64,000 bases of DNA, taken from positions 1,984,001-2,048,000 of the forward strand of contig NZ_OY787469.1 in assembly GCF_963678835.1 (NCBI RefSeq), given 5' to 3'. Positions within the stretch are counted from its first letter, which is position 1; each line of letters starts with the position of its first letter. This DNA comes from an uncultured Desulfuromonas sp. (lineage in GTDB: Bacteria > Desulfobacterota > Desulfuromonadia > Desulfuromonadales > Desulfuromonadaceae). The position numbers and the translations under genes are program-made. Positions 35,655 to 43,811 of this stretch are shown here, piece after piece. The notes beneath the pieces are model-generated. The model had not been told where the DNA came from, did not search any database, and worked only from the letters and a program-made list of their open reading frames with translations.

Positions 35655-35975
35655 CGTTTCAGGTGCTTGCTACAAGCACAATGGGGAATCCCGTGAAATT
35701 CGGGAGTGGGCCCGCCGCTGTAACCAGGGACGATCAACACATTTGGCCACTGACCTAACAGGCTGTTGAAAAACTGCCTGTAGAGCCTATGGATGGGCGA
35801 CAAACATCAAGGACCGTTTTTTAAGTCCTTGATGTTGTACGTAAGACGGAAATCGCATTTTCGGCTTACACCGTTGAAAAGCTCCCGGATGGGACTTTTT
35901 CAACATCCTGCTAAAGTCGGGAAGGCGTGTTGAGACGGAAGATCTGGAAGCCAGAAAACCTGCCTGAAACACAAT
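35655..35975 (+). promoter_or_regulatory. Cobalamin riboswitch, interrupted by a 158-bp element
   Basis: Conserved core blocks appear in the right order: aggtgcttgc, atggggaatcccgtgaaatt, cgggagtgggcccgccgctg followed by taacc, ggccactga, gtcgggaaggcg and ggaagccagaaaacctgcc. This is the adenosylcobalamin aptamer. Between ccactgacc and aagtcgggaagg lies a complete TAGCAGG-family element (35756-35913). Removing the element with one TA leaves ccactgacctaaagtcgggaagg, a neat small hairpin, so the element sits in its apical loop. An intrinsic terminator follows at 36033 and btuB starts at 36103. Binding of cobalamin should stop transcription of btuB. Confidence 0.88.
35756..35913. mobile_element. 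TAGCAGG-family element, copy C, inside the riboswitch
   Basis: An inverted-orientation copy: left end taacaggctgttgaaaaa, right end tttttcaacatcctgcta, internal hairpin atcaaggac/gtccttgat with a changed loop. TA at both ends fits a TA target duplication. Confidence 0.85.
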
Positions 35976-36032
35976 GGTTGCAACTTTCGTGGCGAAAGTT
36001 GAAGCAGTAAAGTATCACGGGAGATATGGGAT

Positions 36033-36073
36033 AACCCCGGATCGATGTTTTTGTATCGGTTCGGGGTTTTTTG
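36033..36073 (+). terminator. Riboswitch expression-platform terminator
   Basis: aaccccg and cggggtt enclose a further atcgat/atcggt pairing and are followed by six T. It lies between the cobalamin aptamer and btuB and should be the ligand-controlled terminator. Confidence 0.8.
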
Positions 36074-36102
36074 CGCTCCGGACAAACCTGTAGGAGGCTT
36101 GT

Positions 36103-38055
36103 ATGAAGAAAAGGCTTGTGCTGGGCGTAATGCTCGCTCTGTGGGCACAACTGGGCTGGGCGGAGCTGACGCAGTCGTTGAATGATGTTGTTGTGACGGC
36201 AACCCGCACCACCGGCAATTTGCAGATGGTGGGTGGCACTTCGGTTGAAGTGATTACTGCTGAGGATATTGAAGCACGTCATCTGACAACGGTCACCGAA
36301 GTTTTGCAGACCGTTCCCGGTTTGCAATTATCCAACAACGGCGGCATGGGGGCACCGAGCAAGGTGTTTATCCGTGGGGCTGATTCCAAAAACACTCTGT
36401 TGTTGATTGATGGCATTGCCGCTAATGACCCGACGGATGTGAACCGCGGCGCTGATTTCTCCAATATTCTGTTAGATAATGTCGAGCGCATTGAGATTGT
36501 TAAAGGGCCGATGAGTGTTCTTTACGGCAGTAATGCCACGGCAGGCGTGATCAACATCATCACCCGATCCGGTTCACAAGGTGTCCACGGTTATGCCGGT
36601 GTCGAGGCGGGAACGTACAACACCAAAAAGTTTTCCGGTGGTCTGAATGGCTCACTCGGCAACAGTGATTTCTCTTTGGCAATTTCACGCCTGACCAGCC
36701 AGGGGTATTCCATCGCCAATGCCGATAATAATGACATTCCGCATGCCGGCAACACCTCGGAAGACGATGAATGGGCAAATACGACCTTCAGCGGCAAGTT
36801 TAATGCACCGTTGTGCGCTGCAGCCACTCTTACCGGTGTGATTCGTTATGCCGATGCTGAAATGGAACTGGATGACTGGGGCAGCGGCTATGCTGGTGAT
36901 CGCTTTGATTATGACCCTATGCTTTGGTCATATGTCGCCGCTCCTGATGGCAAAAAAAAGAATTCTCTGGAAACCCGGCGTCTGTTTACCCGCCTCAACC
37001 TTCATGCCCTGTTGTTTGATGGTCAGGTGATCTCGGATGTCGATTACAAGTTCAGTCGTCAGGAACGTGATGCCTACGATAATGACGATAACGATTCCTA
37101 CGACTATCTTGGCAATACTGATGAGTGGAGCTGGCAGGCAACCTGGCAGATGGTTCCGTCCAATCGCCTTACGGCCGGCATCGGCTATTTAAGCGAAAGC
37201 TCTGAAAGTTCTTCTACTGATGAACAAGATGCCGAAACCCTCAGTGTGTGGCTCCAGGATCAATTTACCATGGGTGGTCTCGATCTCATTGCCGGGCTTC
37301 GTTATGATGACCACGATCGCTTTGGCGGTAAAAGCACCTGGCGTATTGCTCCTGCCTATCAGATTGAAGCAACCGGTACCACGGTACGCGGCAGCTATGC
37401 CACCGGTTTCAGAACACCTTCCTTGTATGAACTCTACTCTGCCTATGGCGATAACGACCTTGATCCGGAAAAAAGCCGTTCCTGGGAAGTTGGCGTGGAT
37501 CAAAATCTGTTTGGAGATCAGGTTGTCGCCAGTGTGACCTGGTTCCGCACGATTTTTGAAGACCGAATTGGTTGGGATTCTGCGCGTGTTATTCCTGGAA
37601 TGGCTTGGCCTGGCGGCTATGCTCAGCTAGACGGTGAAAGTGAAACCGAAGGTGTGGAAGTTGCTTTTCATCTGTTTGCCGATAAACCGTTGAGTTGTCG
37701 CTTCGATTACACCTACAACGATACCGAAGATCCGGATGGAGCCCGCATGTCACGTCGTCCATTGCACAAGGTTCACGCCGGAGTTCGCTATGTCATTGGA
37801 GCGTTTAGCTGTAATGTGGATGGTTATTGGGTCGATAAGCGTGAAGCGATCAGCAGTGCTCTTGATGAAAATGGCAACACGGTTGAAACACTTGATGAAT
37901 ACGTATTGGTTAATCTCGCCGCTGATTACGATGTCAATGACAACCTGACCTTATATGCCCGAATCGATAATTTGTTTGATGAACACTATGAAGAGGCCTG
38001 GAGTTACGCGACTGCAGGTCAGTCCTTCTATCTTGGGGGCAAATTTCGATTTTAA
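36103..38055 (+). CDS. btuB: TonB-dependent vitamin B12 receptor BtuB
   Basis: A 650-residue outer-membrane receptor with a signal peptide of about 20 residues (MKKRLVLGVMLALWAQLGWA). The TonB box region LNDVVVTATRT follows. The plug domain has VTEVLQTVPGLQLSNNGG, VFIRGADSKNTLLLIDG and VKGPMSVLYGSNATAGVIN (about 40-150). The barrel carries the TonB receptor C-terminal signature LYARIDNLFDEHYEEAWSY and ends in phenylalanine (FYLGGKFRF). The cobalamin riboswitch directly upstream supports cobalamin as substrate. The ATG has an aggaggc ribosome site. It is the only gene of its unit, with a terminator following. Confidence 0.93.
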   Translation: MKKRLVLGVMLALWAQLGWAELTQSLNDVVVTATRTTGNLQMVGGTSVEVITAEDIEARHLTTVTEVLQTVPGLQLSNNGGMGAPSKVFIRGADSKNTLLLIDGIAANDPTDVNRGADFSNILLDNVERIEIVKGPMSVLYGSNATAGVINIITRSGSQGVHGYAGVEAGTYNTKKFSGGLNGSLGNSDFSLAISRLTSQGYSIANADNNDIPHAGNTSEDDEWANTTFSGKFNAPLCAAATLTGVIRYADAEMELDDWGSGYAGDRFDYDPMLWSYVAAPDGKKKNSLETRRLFTRLNLHALLFDGQVISDVDYKFSRQERDAYDNDDNDSYDYLGNTDEWSWQATWQMVPSNRLTAGIGYLSESSESSSTDEQDAETLSVWLQDQFTMGGLDLIAGLRYDDHDRFGGKSTWRIAPAYQIEATGTTVRGSYATGFRTPSLYELYSAYGDNDLDPEKSRSWEVGVDQNLFGDQVVASVTWFRTIFEDRIGWDSARVIPGMAWPGGYAQLDGESETEGVEVAFHLFADKPLSCRFDYTYNDTEDPDGARMSRRPLHKVHAGVRYVIGAFSCNVDGYWVDKREAISSALDENGNTVETLDEYVLVNLAADYDVNDNLTLYARIDNLFDEHYEEAWSYATAGQSFYLGGKFRF

Positions 38056-38079
38056 GAATTTTGCAGCGCAATAGAAATA

Positions 38080-38114
38080 AAAAAAGCCGCTTCGTGACGA
38101 GGCGGCTTTTTTTA
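38080..38114. terminator. Bidirectional terminator between btuB and the carbonic anhydrase gene
   Basis: aaaaaagccgc and gcggctttttt form a symmetrical stem with A and T runs on either side, serving both convergent genes. Confidence 0.85.
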
Positions 38115-38133
38115 TGCGAATTTTTGTGTCTTT

Positions 38134-38784
38134 TTATTCTGGATGGTTAACCAGAACTTCGAACTCACCACTTTTGGGATTGTAACTGAGCAGCGCGCCG
38201 GTTTGGATATCGACATACCATGCCTGCAGTGAAAGGGTTCCTGCTTCAACGCGTTTAAGAATTTGCGGGAAGGTCAGAAGGTTCTCCAGCGACAGCAGAA
38301 TCGAAGCCTGTTCACAGGCACGGGTTTGAATCTCTTTGGGTTTGTCTCCCAGTTCTTTGAGAACCGTCTCTTTTGCCGGTTGGGCGAGGCTGACCCATTT
38401 GTCGATAAATTCGTTGTTGCCATCATCGCAGCCGCCGGTTTTTTCCATCAGGCTCTGAATGCCACCGCATTGAGAATGTCCCATGACCAGAATATACTCG
38501 ACATTGAGAAAGCACACCGCATATTCTACGGCCGCAGAGACACCGTGGTAATGGGCGTCAGGTTGGTACGGCGGAACCAGGTTGGCAACATTGCGGATGA
38601 CAAACAGGTCACCGGGATCACAATCGGTTAACAATGAAGGGTCAACGCGCGAATCACAGCAGGCAATGGCGAGAATTTTTGGATGCTGGGCTTTTTTAAG
38701 CTGATCAAATAATCGGGTATCTTCACTGAAAAAATTTTCCTGGAAGCGGCGAAATCCGCTGACCAGAGACGCCAGATCCTTCAT
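38134..38784 (-). CDS. can: Beta-class carbonic anhydrase
   Basis: A 216-residue beta-carbonic anhydrase that interconverts CO2 and bicarbonate in the cytoplasm. Zinc ligands are visible in ACCDSRVDPSLL (Cys, with the Asp-Arg pair) and VMGHSQCGG (His and Cys). RNVANLVPPY is also typical. ATG 38784 is chosen because AAAGG lies suitably upstream and the length then fits the family; the frame is open back to 38850. It is monocistronic and convergent with btuB. Confidence 0.93.
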   Translation of the reverse strand: MKDLASLVSGFRRFQENFFSEDTRLFDQLKKAQHPKILAIACCDSRVDPSLLTDCDPGDLFVIRNVANLVPPYQPDAHYHGVSAAVEYAVCFLNVEYILVMGHSQCGGIQSLMEKTGGCDDGNNEFIDKWVSLAQPAKETVLKELGDKPKEIQTRACEQASILLSLENLLTFPQILKRVEAGTLSLQAWYVDIQTGALLSYNPKSGEFEVLVNHPE

Positions 38785-39177
38785 ATCTACCTTTCCCAGG
38801 GAGTTCTGTTTGTTGATGAAATTATTGATTAAATCAGAAAATTGCAGCACAACAATGCCCTGAAAAAATCAAATTTGCAAGCAGTTTTTGAGTCTGTGAA
38901 TTGTCTAATTGTTTGGAATATCGTCGTTTATTGATGGTTTGACCTGTTTTAAATGAAGGCGCTACGTGCTAATGTAATAAAATGTTTCAAATTTGAATCC
39001 GGTGTTTTTCGGTAAAATCGACTCCTTGGGGATGATTTTTCTATTGTTCACTATGACATGTTCAATTGTGCGTCTGCCACCGTACTGCTGTCATCGTGTT
39101 TTAGCCGGATCAAACTTTACAGGCTTTTTGTTCAGCAGCTTTGAGAAGACGTTTTCATGGGAGAGGAGAACTTCGCT
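38785..39177. other. Intergenic stretch between divergent genes
   Basis: About 390 bases between the carbonic anhydrase gene and the TonB receptor gene, which point away from each other. It must hold both promoters, but I cannot identify specific boxes, a riboswitch or a repeat. Confidence 0.4.
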
Positions 39178-41574
39178 GTGCGCCATTCTGTATCTTGGGG
39201 GCTGTGTGTCCTGTTCTTGCTGGTGTCGATAACCGCTACCGGAGCGCAAACAGAATCCGCCCCGGAAACGTTGCCGGACATCACTGTTATCGATTCCGCT
39301 GGGGTGACCACTCCGGGGCAGTCTGTTCTTTCAAAGCAAACACTTCAGTCGCTGCCACAAGGTGATGGCGCCATAACGGACCTGCTCAAAGTCCTTCCCG
39401 GCATTCAATTTAGTGAAACCGATAACTCCTCTTTGACCGGTGGCGAAATCCTACCTTCTGAAATTTCTATTTCCGGTGGACGTGTTTACGACAACAGCTT
39501 TTTGATTGATGGGTTTGGCAATAACAGTCTGATTGATCCTACGTCCGATAATCCGGCCAGTTCCACAGATGTCCCAGGACATTCCCAACAGTTATTTCTT
39601 GATACGTCACTTGTTGAGTCGATTACGGTTTATCGCAGTAATATCTCCGCACGGTACAGTGGTTTTACCGGTGGCGTGATCGATGTGGAAACACGTGACC
39701 CTGAAAATGTTTTCGGTGGTGAGATTTTCATGCGATCCACACGTTCTGAATGGACCAGTTTTCATGTTGATCGGGACTATCGAGACGATTTTTATTCTTC
39801 TAAAGAAGCCGATATGCAACCGGAATTCCGTAAATATTATGGCAATACCAGTGTCGATGTGCCACTAACAGAGAATATGGGGATTTTGCTAGCCTACTCT
39901 AAGAGCTACTCGCAAATTCCGCTAAAGACGTTCGATGAAAAACACAATCAGCATCGTGTTCTGGAAAATTACTTTGCCAAATATGTTTATAAGCCCCATG
40001 ACGATACTGCATTACGGATTACGTTCAAATCTACGCCCTATGAGGGACGTTATTTTCATGACGATGTTAAAAACAGTGATTACAGCATTGATGGTGGTGG
40101 GTGGTCTTTGACTTCCAGCTTTGAACAAAAATTTTCTTTGGGGACGATTGAGTGGCAGGCCGGGTATACGACCAGTGAAAACAGCCGTCGTGCACCAGAT
40201 GATTATTTTAACTATCAAGTGACACCCTCTGCTGATTGGGGGGGGCGCTTCAGTCGTGAAGGAGGGTTTGGTGATGCAGAGACTGAAGAAGATGCCCTGT
40301 CACTGGCTTGTCATGCAACCTGGACTCCCTTTACGTTATGGGGTTTGAACCACGAATGGATCAGTGGAGTAATGTTTGAGCGTACCAAAGCTGATTATCA
40401 CCGTAGTTATGCGACCAACAGTGGATGGAGAGCTAGCGATAGTGTTGTATGCGACGAGGTCGACCCGTTTTGCATAAAAGGAGAACAATACGCTTGGAGC
40501 ATGGTCATCTTTCCAGAGGATGATGCCGATGCCGAAATCAGTTCATTGGATCTTTATCTTGAAGACACCTTAAGTTGGTGGCGGCTGGCTTTTCGTCCTG
40601 GGATTCATGTCAGTTACAACGATCTGATGAAAAATACCGACTATGCTGGTCGCGGAGCCCTGTTTTACGATGTGTTTGCAGATGGTTCTACGATCTTTAC
40701 CGTTGGTGCCAGTCGTTACTATGGCAAAACGTTGCTGACTTACGCTCTCAATGAAGAAAAAGCCCAGACAGACCGTCAGACTCGGACAATCAATGCTGAT
40801 GGTACCTTAACAGCATGGGATCTGAAAACACGCACGTTATTTTCAGCCACCCGTCTGACTGATCTGGAGACCCCCTACGTCGATGAATGGAGTCTTGGCC
40901 TTGAGCAGGATGTGTTCGGTGGTCGTTTGACCTTGTGCTATATCGATCGCAATGGTGAAGACCAACTGACCAAAAAGACGCTCGATAGGGATGAATTTGG
41001 CTATACCTACATGGAATGGACTAACTTGGGGGAAAGCCGTCATAAAGAAGTGACTCTAAGCTGGTCGCGTCAATGGGAAAACCAATCATTGCTCATTGAT
41101 GGCACCTGGCAGGACAGTGAAAACAGCAATGAAGATTATGATAATTGGCTGGATATCGAGGATTTTGAAGATATGGTCTGGTATGAAGATCATCTTGTTT
41201 ATCGATTAAATCTGCCACGCGCTGACTATAACCGTGAATGGAGTGCCAATCTGATTTACCAAGTCAAGCTCGACCACGGTTTTACCTTTACCAATGTGAC
41301 ACGTTATCGCAGTGGTTATGAAGGGATTGTTGATAGCGGCGAGAGACATGAGCTGGAGGATGGAACCCGCGTCGATAGTTACGAGATGCGTGACTTTTCA
41401 AGTTCAACCATTTTCGACTGGAAACTTGAATGGACCTATGATTTTTCCGACACGCAGTTATTGACCGCAACGTTTGATATCTACAATGTGTTTAATCGGA
41501 AAATCTATACCGGCACTCCTGGAGAATATAAGCTGGGACGTCAGTTGTGGGTGGGGTTGACTTACAAGTTTTAA
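39178..41574 (+). CDS. TonB-dependent receptor, divergent, substrate unknown
   Basis: About 798 residues. GTG 39178 is chosen because agaggag stands nine bases upstream and the protein then starts with a clean signal peptide (RHSVSWGLCVLFLLVS, cut near ATGA); ATG 39157 is the alternative. The plug domain (about 45-160) has DLLKVLPGIQFSE, EISISGGRVYDNSFLIDG and ITVYRSNISARYSGFTGGVI. The barrel ends in LWVGLTYKF. The plug resembles the TonB receptor class with a long loop after LIDGFGNNS rather than classical siderophore or cobalamin receptors. Its stop overlaps that of the convergent LVIVD gene by two bases. Confidence 0.8.
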   Translation: MRHSVSWGLCVLFLLVSITATGAQTESAPETLPDITVIDSAGVTTPGQSVLSKQTLQSLPQGDGAITDLLKVLPGIQFSETDNSSLTGGEILPSEISISGGRVYDNSFLIDGFGNNSLIDPTSDNPASSTDVPGHSQQLFLDTSLVESITVYRSNISARYSGFTGGVIDVETRDPENVFGGEIFMRSTRSEWTSFHVDRDYRDDFYSSKEADMQPEFRKYYGNTSVDVPLTENMGILLAYSKSYSQIPLKTFDEKHNQHRVLENYFAKYVYKPHDDTALRITFKSTPYEGRYFHDDVKNSDYSIDGGGWSLTSSFEQKFSLGTIEWQAGYTTSENSRRAPDDYFNYQVTPSADWGGRFSREGGFGDAETEEDALSLACHATWTPFTLWGLNHEWISGVMFERTKADYHRSYATNSGWRASDSVVCDEVDPFCIKGEQYAWSMVIFPEDDADAEISSLDLYLEDTLSWWRLAFRPGIHVSYNDLMKNTDYAGRGALFYDVFADGSTIFTVGASRYYGKTLLTYALNEEKAQTDRQTRTINADGTLTAWDLKTRTLFSATRLTDLETPYVDEWSLGLEQDVFGGRLTLCYIDRNGEDQLTKKTLDRDEFGYTYMEWTNLGESRHKEVTLSWSRQWENQSLLIDGTWQDSENSNEDYDNWLDIEDFEDMVWYEDHLVYRLNLPRADYNREWSANLIYQVKLDHGFTFTNVTRYRSGYEGIVDSGERHELEDGTRVDSYEMRDFSSSTIFDWKLEWTYDFSDTQLLTATFDIYNVFNRKIYTGTPGEYKLGRQLWVGLTYKF

Positions 41575-43808
41575 ATTGTCTCTGAAAAAGCATAGGCTTT
41601 TTTGATGTTTATCGCGTTTAATATCCACTTTTTGTTGCCTGTTAAAGTGAGGGCTTTTTTTATCCGGATATATCTTTTTTCGTTAGAAAAGAAGAGATCA
41701 TATGAACCGCTCTGAATGTCTTTAGGAAGATCCAAGGTTAGGCTAGAGTGGCCAACACTTTTTTGTGGAAGTGCTACGGGGGCGGGGGCACAGCTCATAT
41801 TTCCGATAGAATCAAACGAATATATTTTATTATTTACAATTTTAGACTTTCTATTTGACTGTAAATATCCAAGTTTTTTAATTTTTCTTGGATTGCTGAT
41901 GTCCATGAAAGACAGTCCACCTCTATTGTGGTTTACGTAAACGATATCTCCAATAATCTGGCTTGTCTCGCACGTTTTAGAGAACTCGACGGAATCAAGT
42001 ATTTCAGGTTTTTGTATAGAGGAAATATCAATAGTGATCAATCCCTCACTTCCAGAGTCCAGCAATATATTGTCCCTAAATAGAATGCCATTACTTGTAT
42101 TTGTCTGGTTAATCGTCTTAGGGTAGATGATATTGCTTATTGGCTGGAAAGTATTATCGGAAACTTTATATATATCTATTCCAATATGTTTTTCATGCCC
42201 TGAATTGGTTGTTGAAATAAAGGCGTAGTTGTCTCTAAACGATATTAGATTTGGTGTATTTTTTATACTTATTTCGTTTATTATTTTTGGCTTTATAGAA
42301 GATATGTCTGCAATAATTATCTTTTCTTTGACACAAATATAAAGCTTATTATTGAAAATTTTCAAACTTTTTATTGATTCGTTTATCGGTAGAAAACTTT
42401 CTTCAATATTCCATTCGCCATTATTTAATCTTATTGTGTAAATTCCTTTGTTGAGTACTGAAAAAAATACCTTATTTTTTTCATGAGCGGTTTCGATAAT
42501 CCGTTCTTTAAATTTAATTTCCCTAACGATTTTGTATTTATTACTCTCCGGGTGAAAATAAGCTAAACAGACTTTTTTATGACCAAAAATTACTAGGTTG
42601 TTTTTATGAGAGTATAAGAACTCATCGGGTTTTAAGTTGCTTTTAAGAGAGAGGATATCTTGAGATCCATTGTCAGGGTATTTAAGGGTTACAATCGTAA
42701 TTCCCTGTATACCACTTCCTATAAATGCAAAATTTTTCTTTGTTGTTATACAACGACAAGCCCTTCTTGGGATATGAAATGTCTTTATATTAAAATTATT
42801 TTTGAGATCTAATCGATGGATCCTTTGCCCTTTACTCGCAACGAAAAGGCTATTTTCTGTAGAATGTAATCTTAAAATAGAAAAATCATGAAGAAACTTT
42901 TCCCTTTTGGAGGAAAGACCTTCAGAAATATTTATTTTTGTAATGCCATTTGTTGTTCCACAATAAAGGACATCTTTTATGATTAAGGAGTCCCATACGG
43001 TTTTTGATCCAGTGTGGTGAATTTTACCAATTTCTACAGGCGCTTTAGGGTCTGAAAAATCAATGCAATATGTGACAGCTTGTCGCGAGTTGATTTCTCG
43101 ACCGCTTATAAAGGCTAAGTTTTTTTTGACGCAAACTGTGAAAAAGTAGCAATCCAAATTCTGTCTTGGAAATGTTGATGAGAGTAGTTTTGGCCTGTTC
43201 TTGTTTTTTATATCAACAATTTGAAGGCCAGATTCACCAGCTGCAACGAGAGCCAGATTGTTTTGCGTCACAATTTGATTTGTTGTGCCTGGAAGGTCGA
43301 GCCAAGAAAGTAGTTTTGGAGTTTCTGGCTTGCTGATATCTATAATGTAGAGACCGTTTTTTGTTGAGCTTGTAAACAAGTAGTTATCATTTATTGTGAT
43401 TCTCCAAATAACTGGATTATTAGGTAATTCTAGAGAACTTACAATATAAGGTGAACTTGGATTGTCAATGTTAAACGCAACAATTCCTTTCTTGTTGTTG
43501 GCAGCCCAAGCTATATTTTCTTTGATTTGGATGTCATAGACTTCACTCCATGTAAACTTTGTTGTCACTAAGGACTCTTCCTCAGGCGAAGTCGAAGCCA
43601 GAATTGCACTGAAGTTATGATCTAGATTTTCACCTGTAAGACTTATTGATTGTCCTGATGGCTCTAAGTATACATTCTCCACGTGAGCATAGGTCTCTGG
43701 GGATAGTTCTTTAATCCAGATCAGAAGTATACCCATTATCACAGTGTAGAGTATTGTGAAAATAATTAATAATGTTTTATTGTGTTTTACTGAAATCATA
43801 CTATACAC
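41571..43808 (-). CDS. LVIVD-repeat beta-propeller protein, AT-rich gene
   Basis: A 745-residue protein with an N-terminal signal anchor (about 11-31, LLIIFTILYTVIMGILLIWI) and many repeats of about 40 residues of LVIVD type (GLYIIDISKPETPKLLSWL, GLQIVDIKNKNRPKLLSS, GLSFMDISNPRKIKKLGYL). These should fold into one or two beta-propellers outside the inner membrane. The gene is visibly richer in A and T than its neighbours and uses many AAA, ATA and TTA codons, a sign of acquisition from another source. Function is unknown. Three bases separate it from the histidine kinase gene upstream, so they may share transcripts. Confidence 0.75.
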   Translation of the reverse strand: MYSMISVKHNKTLLIIFTILYTVIMGILLIWIKELSPETYAHVENVYLEPSGQSISLTGENLDHNFSAILASTSPEEESLVTTKFTWSEVYDIQIKENIAWAANNKKGIVAFNIDNPSSPYIVSSLELPNNPVIWRITINDNYLFTSSTKNGLYIIDISKPETPKLLSWLDLPGTTNQIVTQNNLALVAAGESGLQIVDIKNKNRPKLLSSTFPRQNLDCYFFTVCVKKNLAFISGREINSRQAVTYCIDFSDPKAPVEIGKIHHTGSKTVWDSLIIKDVLYCGTTNGITKINISEGLSSKREKFLHDFSILRLHSTENSLFVASKGQRIHRLDLKNNFNIKTFHIPRRACRCITTKKNFAFIGSGIQGITIVTLKYPDNGSQDILSLKSNLKPDEFLYSHKNNLVIFGHKKVCLAYFHPESNKYKIVREIKFKERIIETAHEKNKVFFSVLNKGIYTIRLNNGEWNIEESFLPINESIKSLKIFNNKLYICVKEKIIIADISSIKPKIINEISIKNTPNLISFRDNYAFISTTNSGHEKHIGIDIYKVSDNTFQPISNIIYPKTINQTNTSNGILFRDNILLDSGSEGLITIDISSIQKPEILDSVEFSKTCETSQIIGDIVYVNHNRGGLSFMDISNPRKIKKLGYLQSNRKSKIVNNKIYSFDSIGNMSCAPAPVALPQKSVGHSSLTLDLPKDIQSGSYDLFFSNEKRYIRIKKALTLTGNKKWILNAINIKKAYAFSETI

Positions 43809-43811
43809 CCG

